Of a stretch of DNA of 7,055 bases, positions 1 through 6,058 are shown one piece after another. Every line of letters starts with the position of its first letter. Position 1 is the first letter of the stretch. Under the pieces are notes generated by a model that saw nothing but the letters and a program-made list of their open reading frames with translations, ran no database searches and was not told where the DNA came from. The DNA is taken from the NCBI GenBank assembly GCA_030151925.1, contig JASLCY010000277.1, positions 1-7,055 on the forward strand, written 5' to 3'. A program made the position numbers and the translations under genes. The DNA is from Oligoflexus sp. (GTDB lineage Bacteria > Bdellovibrionota_B > Oligoflexia > Oligoflexales > Oligoflexaceae).

Positions 1-12
1 AAACGCGGTTGA

Positions 13-31
13 TTTCTTTACGGTTTCTTTA
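13..31 (+). repeat. Two direct copies of TTTCTTTA, 11 bases apart
   Basis: TTTCTTTA occurs at 13-20 and again at 24-31, so the copies are spaced by one helical turn on the same face of the DNA. They lie about 110 bases upstream of the first gene in an AT-rich stretch. This spacing is typical of tandem sites for a dimeric regulator, but an 8-base repeat rich in T can arise by chance, so the functional reading is only inference. Confidence 0.25.
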
Positions 32-73
32 GCCCTCGCCCTTCAATTTATTTCAACAATTTTCCGCCCATGG

Positions 74-85
74 TTGGCTGGCCAA
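74..85. promoter_or_regulatory. Inverted repeat TTGGC-TG-GCCAA, possible operator
   Basis: A perfect 5-base inverted repeat with a 2-base spacer lies 57 bases upstream of the first gene's start codon. It could be an operator or the base of a small hairpin in the leader. I could not place a convincing -35/-10 pair at usual spacing anywhere in 1-142, so its relation to a promoter is unknown. Confidence 0.2.
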
Positions 86-142
86 ATCTATGGTTTTGGA
101 TCGCGACTGCGATACAACGAGGTCAACCAAGGAGATGACCTC

Positions 143-613
143 ATGAAAAATTTCATTGCACTCTTATTCGCTTCCGCAACTCTCTATGCTTCTTCCTCTT
201 TCGCAACGACCATCGCCCCTGTCGAGACCCTGGCCTGCACGCGTGACTTCAACGCTTGGGGCCACGCCGGCAACTGCGCCTGCCCGCATGCGACCCGTTA
301 CGAAAACCGCCTCGGCGCTTGCGTCCAAGGCGCGCCCGTAGCCTTCTCGACCGAAGGCGAACTCTCGACTGAAGTGGCGATCGGCGGTGAGACGACCGGC
401 CTCGTGATCGTGGACAGCTCGAACGACACATACGAATTGATCGTCAACCGCCAGACCCAGGCTCAGATCGACGAGCTCATCGCCCAAGGCGTGAAATATC
501 GCGTGACCGGCGAGATCCTGGAAGTGGACGGCGTGGAATCCGGCGCTCGCCCGACCGTCCTCGTCGATACGATCGAAGCGGTAACTCAATCTAACGCCGA
601 CAGCTCGCTCTAA
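143..613 (+). CDS. Small secreted four-cysteine protein, function unknown
   Basis: This encodes a 156-aa protein that I cannot assign to a named family. I chose ATG 143 because AAGGAG at 129-134 sits 8 bases upstream and the protein then opens with a classic Sec signal peptide: MKN, a hydrophobic core at residues 4-16, and a likely cleavage after SFA (residue 21). The open frame extends up to a TTG at 74, but that would bury the signal peptide. The mature protein has a cysteine cluster, C32, C45, C47 and C60, with a CxCP core and a GxC end, suggesting two disulfides in the periplasm or outside the cell. From about residue 66 to 147 it alternates hydrophobic and polar residues in beta-strand style, including VTGEI at 121-125 and VLVDTI at 139-144. 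This resembles the strands of small OB-like domains, which is inference only. A large stem-loop follows the stop codon. Confidence 0.85.
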   Translation: MKNFIALLFASATLYASSSFATTIAPVETLACTRDFNAWGHAGNCACPHATRYENRLGACVQGAPVAFSTEGELSTEVAIGGETTGLVIVDSSNDTYELIVNRQTQAQIDELIAQGVKYRVTGEILEVDGVESGARPTVLVDTIEAVTQSNADSSL

Positions 614-623
614 CCCTCAGATC

Positions 624-674
624 ATCGCCGGAACGGAAGCCGCCGCGGGAATTCCCGGGCCTTCCTCCGGCGAT
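624..674 (+). terminator. Large imperfect GC-rich stem-loop after the first gene
   Basis: The arms pair as follows: 624-631 with 667-674 (ATCGCCGG/CCGGCGAT, 8 pairs), 635-639 with 661-665 (GGAAG/CTTCC), 642-644 with 658-660, and 646-649 with 654-657 around an AATT loop. That makes 20 pairs with small bulges; the core CGGGAATTCCCG (646-657) is a perfect palindrome. It starts 10 bases after the stop codon at 611-613, as expected for a terminator or a structure protecting the 3' end of mRNA. There is no T-tract on either side, so it is not a canonical intrinsic terminator. A dispersed REP-like palindrome is the main alternative. Confidence 0.45.
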
Positions 675-859
675 ATCCAAAATTCAGGGGCGATTGATCG
701 ACCTCGTACTCCTCGCATTCGCGCCTATGATCTTCCGCTCTTAGCCAATCCCAACTGCTTTCGCTCTGCTGCGCTCCCGGCGGTCCGCCCCAGCTCTCGT
801 CAAGTTCCCTTATGAATGTTCGATAAGGCCCGGAGTCTATCCGCAGGAGGCCTTGTTGT
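675..859. other. Gap between the two plus-strand genes, no confident gene
   Basis: This stretch holds the leader of the following gene. TATGAT at 726-731 resembles a -10 box, but the nearest -35-like TTGATC (694-699) is 26 bases upstream, which is too far, so no promoter is claimed. AGGAGG at 845-850 is the ribosome binding site of the next gene. On the minus strand an open frame crosses the stretch and ends at 622, but it lacks a credible start. Confidence 0.4.
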
Positions 860-2104
860 ATGCTCTGGAAAATCTTAATTAAAAATATACCTCTCGTCGC
901 GCTCCTCGCAGCCGTGCAATGCAAGCACAGCGGGATGGTTTCCGAGTCCGGCCTCAAGGACAGCAGCAGCGACAAGAGCCGATCGGCGGCCCTCTTCGAC
1001 CTGAACGACGTTTCGATCCTCCTGAAGAATCCCAGCGATATGAAGTCGCCGGCCGATTATCTCCATCTCTCGAGCCAGACCAGCGACGGCCCTCTCCTTA
1101 CCGAGGATATGTTCAACGACGTGCTGAAGATGGTGAGCAATCCCCGCCCTCAGCCTTACGCGAACTGGGCCATGGACGCGGTCCGCATCGATGATTGCGC
1201 GAAGCTCCTCGTTCAGCTCCCCTGCACGGTGCAGCTTCGCATCGTCTTCCAGCCTCTCGTGCCGAGCGGGAAGAGCACGCGTTTCGACGATCAGACGCTC
1301 CACCTGGCCTTCGACATCGATGCGGCGGATAAGATCGCCTTCTTCCAGGATTTCCTGGACCTCAAACGCTCCGCGAAGTCGATCTCCACCAAAGGCCCTT
1401 TGGGCGTGAACCCGGCGATCGCGAAACAAGGCCTCTCGGGCGCCTATACGAAACAACTCTATAAACTCGTGCTGAAATACGCGAAGCCCACCCATATCGA
1501 GCGCATCGCGGTCATGACCTCCAGCTCCTCCGGCTCCATCGCCAGCGGCAGTTGGAATTTCGCGGTCACGCAGCCGGTCAAGGACGGGAAGATCCTGCAA
1601 TCGCCCATCCCCTGCCAGGAAGAGAACGTGAATACCTTCGCCACGCGCAGCGGCTTCGTCGGCGGCGTTCAACCGCTCCTGTCCCCCGAGATGAAAGGCT
1701 GCGATGACGTGAACGTCTCCGATCTCGTCCTGAAACGCGTGAACGACAGCAATAAAGAGAGGCTGATGAACGCGGCGATCAAAACCAACAATCCCGAACT
1801 CACGTTCTTCGCGAACACGACCTGCGTCAACTGCCACCTCGCCTCCCGCCGCATGGATCAGGTGAACGGCGAAGGCTTCAGTTCGCTTGTGGACGGCAAT
1901 GAGCTGCGCTACGTTTATCCGAGCGACGTCTCGAAGGGCATCGTGGAAGAAGCCGCGCAGGACAATGCGAACCTCTGGGGCATCCGCGCCTTCGGTTGGG
2001 GCGAATTCGGCGACGCCCCCGGCATCACCGTCTATACGCTCAACGACAGCGCCCGCGTCGCCCACAGCCTCAACGCTTTGATTCAGGGCGGCGAGCTCAA
2101 GTAA
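860..2104 (+). CDS. Exported protein, possible lipoprotein, with one haem c motif
   Basis: This 414-aa protein is not one I recognise. ATG 860 is supported by a perfect AGGAGG at 845-850 with 9 bases of spacing and by a signal sequence starting right there: Lys4 and Lys8, then a hydrophobic core at 10-19. Cys21 follows AVQ. It resembles a lipoprotein attachment cysteine, but Gln at -1 departs from the usual Gly/Ala/Ser, so lipidation is uncertain. Residues 22-45 are polar and serine-rich, like a linker. Near the C-terminus CVNCH (C322, C325, H326) matches the CXXCH site for covalent haem c, preceded by FFANTT; Met332 is a conceivable sixth ligand. Four other cysteines (C113, C122, C252, C281) could form two disulfides, consistent with a periplasmic or surface location. 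With one motif in a long chain, it is either a monohaem c-type protein with a large unassigned domain or a non-haem protein with a chance motif. It ends 11 bases before the terminator stem shared with the convergent aminotransferase gene. Confidence 0.85.
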   Translation: MLWKILIKNIPLVALLAAVQCKHSGMVSESGLKDSSSDKSRSAALFDLNDVSILLKNPSDMKSPADYLHLSSQTSDGPLLTEDMFNDVLKMVSNPRPQPYANWAMDAVRIDDCAKLLVQLPCTVQLRIVFQPLVPSGKSTRFDDQTLHLAFDIDAADKIAFFQDFLDLKRSAKSISTKGPLGVNPAIAKQGLSGAYTKQLYKLVLKYAKPTHIERIAVMTSSSSGSIASGSWNFAVTQPVKDGKILQSPIPCQEENVNTFATRSGFVGGVQPLLSPEMKGCDDVNVSDLVLKRVNDSNKERLMNAAIKTNNPELTFFANTTCVNCHLASRRMDQVNGEGFSSLVDGNELRYVYPSDVSKGIVEEAAQDNANLWGIRAFGWGEFGDAPGITVYTLNDSARVAHSLNALIQGGELK

Positions 2105-2105
2105 C

Positions 2106-2135
2106 CAAAAGAAAAAGGCCGCCTAAAGGCGGCCT
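2106..2135 (-). terminator. Intrinsic terminator of the aminotransferase gene
   Basis: AGGCCGCC (2116-2123) pairs perfectly with GGCGGCCT (2128-2135) around a TAAA loop. On the minus strand the stem is followed by TTTTTCTTTT (complement of 2107-2116), a good T-tract. It lies 26 bases beyond the stop codon of the minus-strand aminotransferase. Reading rightward the hairpin is followed by CGCAGGATTTT, a weak tail, so it may also slow transcription of the plus-strand gene ending at 2104. A separate 10-base palindrome, CCCGTACGGG (2147-2156), lies between the aminotransferase stop and this stem. Confidence 0.85.
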
Positions 2136-2161
2136 CGCAGGATTTTCCCGTACGGGTGAAT

Positions 2162-3649
2162 TTACTTCGTATAGACCGGGCCGCGTTTCAACGCTTCCCG
2201 GACCTTCTCGATGACGAGATCGACTTCAGCCGAGGTGATCGCGAAGTGAGGCGTGAAACGCAGAGCGTTCTTGCCGCCGTGGATCACACCGATACCGTTC
2301 TTCCTCAGCCACATCTCTATGCCTTCGACGCCGACGACCTTGTAGCCTTCCGGGTTGAGGTGGAGCGCGCAGAGCAGGCCCGTTCCGGTCGCATCGGTGA
2401 CCGCTTGCGGGAACTCCTTCTGCAGCCCTTTGAACTTCGTGACGAACTCCGCGCCGCGCTCGCGGATATTCTTCCTGAGCTCGGGCGTGATCTGATCGAG
2501 CACCGAACACGCGACGTCCAGCGCGCGCGGGTTGGTGGTCATGGTGTTGCCGTAGAGGCCGGTCTCGTAGAGCGACGCGGTCGCCTCGTTCATCGCCAGG
2601 ATGGAAAGCGGATATTGCCCCGCGTTCACGGCCTTCGAATAGGTCTCGAGATCCGGGGCTTCGCAATCGCTGAAACCGGGGTAATCGCAGATGCTCAGGA
2701 CGCCTTGGGTGCGAAGGCCGGCCTGGATCGAATCCATGAGGAGGAGGGAGCCGTGCTCACGCGTGAGTTTACGCGCGAGGTCGTAGAATTCACGGGTCAC
2801 GGCGACACCGGGATTGCCCTCGCCCATCACCGGCTCCATCAGCATCATCTCGTAATAGACGTTCTCCTTCGCGGCGCTCTCGAACACCTTCTTGAGCTCG
2901 GCCGTGTTGTTGATCTCGACCGTCACCAGCTTCGGCGAACGGAAGGAGGCGAGCTTCTTATAACTCTTCGCCGAGGAATCGGAGGCCATCGCCGGACGCT
3001 CCGTACGGCCGTGGAAGCTGCCTTTGAGCGACAGGAGCTTGATCGTGCGGCCTTCGTAACGAGCGCCCGGATCGGTGAGTTTCTTGGCATTGAGGTCGGA
3101 GATGCGGGCGGCGACCGTCACGGCTTCCGAACCCGAGTTGAGACAGAGGAAACGCGAGGCGAGGCCGTTGCGGTTCGAACGCGTGTGGCCAATCTCCTTC
3201 TTCAGCTTTTCCGTGAGGCGCTTTTCGCTGAAGTTCGCGGTCATGATGTTGGCCATCACCTGCTGGCGGCTCATCGCGTCGAGCACCTTGCGCGGCGCAT
3301 GACCGAGGCCCAGCATGCCGTATCCGCCGGAATCATGGAGCACCGCACCGTTCACGGTCACGATCCACGGGCCGACCGCCGCGAGCGCGACGTATGGGTT
3401 CACGGAGTTCTCTTCGTAGAAGTTCACGAAGTCGCTCTGGATGAATTTGATGAGATCCGTCTCGGGGAGTTTGAGTTTGTCGCCGAACTCCTTCTCGAGG
3501 CCTTGGAATTCCTCGTAGGCGAAGTCGATAGCGTTGACGAGGTCGCGATCCTTCTTCGCGAAGCTCTCGAGGACGGCATCAGGCAAACCCACGGTCACAG
3601 CGGGACCGCTGCGGCGGCGAAGTTCGTGTAGCTTCTTGATCGTGTCCAT
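2162..3649 (-). CDS. Divergent class III PLP-dependent aminotransferase
   Basis: This 495-aa protein belongs to the class III family, which moves amino groups from omega-amino acids, lysine, ornithine or related amines to a keto acid using pyridoxal phosphate in the cytosol. Visible landmarks are NSGSEA at 171-176 (phosphate-binding turn), SFHGRT at 211-216 (aromatic-His-Gly), EPVMGEGN at 272-279, D306-S-I-Q309 (Asp that contacts the pyridine nitrogen), K339 in YSKAV as the probable Schiff-base lysine, T369 in GNTMTTNP and R464 in RFTPHF. The usual DExQ is DSIQ here, and the lysine neighbourhood is not the common AKGLGGG. The N-terminal region before the first fold motif (about 93-119) is unusually long. 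The start is fixed by GGGAG 6 bases upstream of ATG. The substrate cannot be told; lysine- or aminobutyrate-type enzymes are the nearest guesses. It lies 46 bases after hemW and has its own strong terminator. Confidence 0.88.
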   Translation of the reverse strand: MDTIKKLHELRRRSGPAVTVGLPDAVLESFAKKDRDLVNAIDFAYEEFQGLEKEFGDKLKLPETDLIKFIQSDFVNFYEENSVNPYVALAAVGPWIVTVNGAVLHDSGGYGMLGLGHAPRKVLDAMSRQQVMANIMTANFSEKRLTEKLKKEIGHTRSNRNGLASRFLCLNSGSEAVTVAARISDLNAKKLTDPGARYEGRTIKLLSLKGSFHGRTERPAMASDSSAKSYKKLASFRSPKLVTVEINNTAELKKVFESAAKENVYYEMMLMEPVMGEGNPGVAVTREFYDLARKLTREHGSLLLMDSIQAGLRTQGVLSICDYPGFSDCEAPDLETYSKAVNAGQYPLSILAMNEATASLYETGLYGNTMTTNPRALDVACSVLDQITPELRKNIRERGAEFVTKFKGLQKEFPQAVTDATGTGLLCALHLNPEGYKVVGVEGIEMWLRKNGIGVIHGGKNALRFTPHFAITSAEVDLVIEKVREALKRGPVYTK

Positions 3650-3666
3650 TTTTTTCTCCCTCTCTG

Positions 3667-3698
3667 AATAAAGAAGCCTTGGGCGAAGGCGTTTTTTA
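3667..3698 (-). terminator. Small hairpin between hemW and the aminotransferase gene
   Basis: GCCTT (3676-3680) pairs with AAGGC (3686-3690) around a five-base loop. On the minus strand, directly after the hemW stop, the stem is followed by TTCTTTATT, a poor T-tract. On the plus strand it is followed by G then TTTTTT (3692-3697), a better one, so antisense transcripts entering hemW could end here. The stem has only five pairs, so it may act as partial attenuation between hemW and the aminotransferase, or do nothing. Confidence 0.35.
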
Positions 3699-4913
3699 GG
3701 TGCGACGAGGACTCAATGATAAGGCGACTTCGAGCGACCAGCGAGTCTCACGGAACCATTCCTTGGGAATCAACGTGAGTTGACCGGCGGCTCCGAGGGT
3801 CATGAGTTTTTGGTCAAGGGCCTGACGCACGATGGGTCGAGGCTCGAAGTTATAACCACTTTTTCTGCATAAATCATCCAGATTTACGCCCTGCGACGTT
3901 CTGAGTCCGGAACTCATCGTTTCGAGGAGCCAGGCCTCGGCGTCGCGCTCCCCGTCAATACTATTATAAGGCTGCGTTATAAGGGCTTGTAGTGTCGACT
4001 TCGACTCAGGCCTTAATTGCCTCCAATTGGCACTCTGCTGCCAACGGAGTCCGTAAGGTCCTAAGTCCTGGAAATAACTGTGAGCTCCAGCCCCAAGGCC
4101 GAGGTAAGAGCCGCCATTCCAGTACAGCGCATTATGAGCTGCCCGAAAACCGGGCAAGGCCCAATTCGAGACCTCTTCATGCTCAAAACCGGCTTCGCCT
4201 AGACTCGCACAGGCGCTTTCATAGAAACCCGACAGGCGATCGTCGTCCATGACCTCGAGCTTGCCGCGTTCCAGCCGCCGAGCGAAAGGCGTTCGCCCCT
4301 CGAAGGTCAGGTTATAAAGACTCGCGTGCGTGGCACCGCTCGCCTTGAGGCGCCCGAGATCGTCCTCCCACATCGCTTCGGTCTGCCCGGGCCAGCCGTA
4401 GATCAGATCCACGTTGCAGTTGGGAATCACCTTGAGCACGCGGGCGACCGCGGCTTCGGCTTCCGCCGCGGTGTGTTCGCGGGTGAGGGCCTTGAGGCCG
4501 CTCGGCTGAAAGGATTGAACTCCGAGCGAGAGGCGATTGATGCCGGCGTCGGCCCAGATGCGGAGTTTTTCTTCGGTGACGTGCTCGGGATTCGCTTCGA
4601 GCGTGATCTCCGCGCCGGGCGCGACGTGCCTTCGGATCTCGTCCATGATCGGCACGATCTCTCGATCCACGAGGCTCGGCGTTCCCCCGCCCCAGAACAC
4701 CGAATAAAGCTCGGCGCCCACGCCGGGAATCTGCTCCCAGACCCGACGGTAATCCTGGTACTGCCTCTGCAGGAGGGCGATGTATTCGGCCTTCTGCGCT
4801 TCCGTGTAGAGCGCGGTCTTCACGAAATCGCAGTAATGGCAAAGCCGGACGCAGAAGGGCAAATGCAGGTAGAGGCCGATAGGATGCCTGGATGATGGGG
4901 AGATAGGATCCAA
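3696..4913 (-). CDS. hemW: HemW, radical-SAM haem chaperone
   Basis: This 405-aa protein has the HemW pattern. CVRLCHYCDF carries the CxxxCxxC cluster ligands C21, C25 and C28 for the 4Fe-4S/SAM site, and the following DF is typical of HemW; true HemN has an extra Cys there. Further motifs are GGGTPS at 75-80, EANPE at 106-110, GVQSF at 131-135, DLIYGWPGQ at 169-177, HNALYW at 240-245 (a HemW hallmark) and GLGAGAHS at 252-259. HemW binds haem and passes it to respiratory and other haem proteins; it is often misannotated as coproporphyrinogen oxidase. The start is TTG 4913, with GAGG 6 bases upstream and 2 bases after the stop of the preceding gene. No ATG gives a better N-terminus, since C21 lies close to the start as usual. 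The 3' half of the gene is markedly lower in GC than the 5' half. Confidence 0.93.
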   Translation of the reverse strand: MDPISPSSRHPIGLYLHLPFCVRLCHYCDFVKTALYTEAQKAEYIALLQRQYQDYRRVWEQIPGVGAELYSVFWGGGTPSLVDREIVPIMDEIRRHVAPGAEITLEANPEHVTEEKLRIWADAGINRLSLGVQSFQPSGLKALTREHTAAEAEAAVARVLKVIPNCNVDLIYGWPGQTEAMWEDDLGRLKASGATHASLYNLTFEGRTPFARRLERGKLEVMDDDRLSGFYESACASLGEAGFEHEEVSNWALPGFRAAHNALYWNGGSYLGLGAGAHSYFQDLGPYGLRWQQSANWRQLRPESKSTLQALITQPYNSIDGERDAEAWLLETMSSGLRTSQGVNLDDLCRKSGYNFEPRPIVRQALDQKLMTLGAAGQLTLIPKEWFRETRWSLEVALSLSPRRT

Positions 4914-4923
4914 GCTCAGCCTC
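4911..4923 (-). promoter_or_regulatory. Ribosome binding site and coupled TTG start of hemW
   Basis: On the minus strand GAGG (4923-4920), then the TGA stop of the RDD gene (4918-4916), then GC and TTG (4913-4911). Stop and start are 2 bases apart, so ribosomes finishing the membrane protein probably restart on hemW. The ten bases AGGCTGAGCT here are identical to those at the purE-tsaC junction. Confidence 0.6.
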
Positions 4924-5428
4924 GGAACGGATCGTCGTCCGGCGGGTTCACCGGAGCCGCGCCGCTGACGTTGTCATAAGCGAAAGCCGCCGTAGACTCG
5001 ATTTTTACGACCCTCGTATCGAAGATGTGATCATGCAGCGAGCGTTTTTCCTTGTCGAAGACGACCCAGAGATAGCCGAGGCACATCGGCAAAGCGCTCA
5101 CCCAGTGGCCTATGGTGTCGCGAAAAAAGCCGCGCAAGAAGCTGATCCGGCTGCCCGTGTTCTGGTCGACCACTTTGATCTTCATCACCTTCTTGCCGAG
5201 GGTGGCGCCGAGCTGCGAGTAGCAATAACCCGCATAAAGCCCGGTGATCAGACCGCCGAACAAAGCTCTGGTCGCGATGTGCGTGATGTCGAAGGTCGTC
5301 GCTTCGGGCACGCTCAGAGACACCGAGACGAGGTTGCTCGGGATCATGAGGATGATGCCGTCGATGATGATAGCGACCAGGCGCACCCCGAAACCGGCAG
5401 GTATTAGAACTTCCTTTGACTCCGACAT
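4916..5428 (-). CDS. RDD-family inner-membrane protein
   Basis: This 170-aa membrane protein fits the RDD family, named for one Arg and two Asp residues. Arg16 and Asp23 lie in the first membrane segment (about 15-38), followed by a second at about 52-72, the family motif GATLGKKVMKIKVVD at 74-88, a third hydrophobic segment at about 104-124, and KRSLHDHIFDTRVV at 118-131, matching the family's QTLHDxxxxTxVV end. The tail from about 140 is hydrophilic, ending in an acidic DDDPFRG, probably cytoplasmic. Some RDD proteins have been linked to ion transport, but for most, including this one, the role is unknown. It begins 21 bases after maf with AAGGG 8-9 bases before ATG and ends 2 bases before hemW, so it is embedded in the operon. 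Confidence 0.85.
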   Translation of the reverse strand: MSESKEVLIPAGFGVRLVAIIIDGIILMIPSNLVSVSLSVPEATTFDITHIATRALFGGLITGLYAGYCYSQLGATLGKKVMKIKVVDQNTGSRISFLRGFFRDTIGHWVSALPMCLGYLWVVFDKEKRSLHDHIFDTRVVKIESTAAFAYDNVSGAAPVNPPDDDPFRG

Positions 5429-5449
5429 CCTCGATTCCCTTTCACTGAT

Positions 5450-6058
5450 TCAGCGGGCGAATTTCCTGAGAGCTTCCATCAACTCCACCAGCGGCAGCCC
5501 CACGACGTTCGAATAAGAGCCCTGGATCGACCGCACCAGGAATCCGCCTATGCCCTGGATCCCGTAGGCGCCCGCCTTGTCGAGCGGCTCGCCGGTCTGG
5601 ACGTAGTAGTCGATCTCCGCCGGAGTCAGCTGTTTGAAGGTTACCACGGTCTCGACCGTGAAGCTGTCTTTCCTCAGTTGCCCCTGATTATCGCCTACGA
5701 GGGAAACCGCTGTCACGACTTTATGCGAGCGGCCCGACATCCGGCCGAGCATGCGGACTGCGTCCGCCGGATCTTGCGGTTTTTCGAGGACTTCGTCGTC
5801 GAGCAGGCCGATGGTGTCGGCGCCCACCACGACCAGGTCTTCGCCGGGCCGATGCTGGGCCCGGTGGACGGCTTCCGCCTTCTCGAGTGAATTGCGTATC
5901 GCGTACGCGAGGGCGTCTTCTCCCGGCCTTTGTTTCTCTTCCACGGCCGGGGATAAGACGGTGAAAGGCAGACCGAAGTAACCGAGCAGCTCGCGGCGGC
6001 GCGGCGAAGTGCTCGCGAGGACGAGGCGATGCGAAAAATTTTCAAGGGCGCTGGCCAT
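5450..6058 (-). CDS. maf: Maf nucleoside triphosphate pyrophosphatase, YhdE type
   Basis: This 202-aa protein is a full-length Maf protein. The family hydrolyses certain nucleoside triphosphates (dTTP, UTP and modified pyrimidine forms for the YhdE group) to the monophosphate and pyrophosphate; it cleans nucleotide pools and is linked to septum inhibition in some bacteria. Seen here: LASTSPRRREL at 14-24 (substrate-phosphate binding), ADT at 80-82 with the likely catalytic Asp81, SGRSHKV at 108-114, GEPLDKAGAYGIQG at 156-169 and GSYSNVVGLPL at 180-190. AYGIQG with its Gln points to the YhdE rather than the YceF (m7GTP) branch. EKP at 92-94 replaces the more usual GKP. ATG 6058 has GGGAG 5 bases upstream and overlaps the end of the tsaC-like gene by 17 bases, so translation is probably coupled. 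Confidence 0.93.
   Translation of the reverse strand: MASALENFSHRLVLASTSPRRRELLGYFGLPFTVLSPAVEEKQRPGEDALAYAIRNSLEKAEAVHRAQHRPGEDLVVVGADTIGLLDDEVLEKPQDPADAVRMLGRMSGRSHKVVTAVSLVGDNQGQLRKDSFTVETVVTFKQLTPAEIDYYVQTGEPLDKAGAYGIQGIGGFLVRSIQGSYSNVVGLPLVELMEALRKFAR

Noticed and set aside
74..142. Longer start (TTG 74) for the first gene
   Set aside because: It would place 23 polar residues before an otherwise ideal signal peptide and lacks a good ribosome binding site, while ATG 143 has AAGGAG 8 bases upstream.
726..731. TATGAT as a -10 promoter box for the haem-motif gene
   Set aside because: The nearest -35-like element is 26 bases away, well outside usual spacing.
622..975. Minus-strand 117-codon open frame as an annotated gene
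   Set aside because: It starts inside the signal-peptide region of a well-supported plus-strand gene and I see no ribosome binding site; it is kept only as a low-interest finding.
875..2065. Long minus-strand open frame opposite the haem-motif gene
   Set aside because: It is a shadow of the plus-strand gene in GC-rich DNA: composition is dominated by Arg, Asp, Val and Ala with no recognisable domain, whereas the plus frame has a signal sequence, AGGAGG and CXXCH.
2147..2156. Palindrome CCCGTACGGG as a separate terminator or operator
   Set aside because: It is short with no loop and no T-tract; the neighbouring stem at 2116-2135 explains termination.
2156..3631. Plus-strand open frame of 491 codons opposite the aminotransferase
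   Set aside because: Its sequence is a monotonous run of Arg, Glu, His, Val and Leu, typical of antisense GC-rich coding DNA, and the minus frame has all the class III aminotransferase motifs.
3696..4913. Oxygen-independent coproporphyrinogen oxidase (HemN)
   Set aside because: The cluster motif ends in CDF rather than the CxC of HemN, and HNALYW and the chain length fit HemW.
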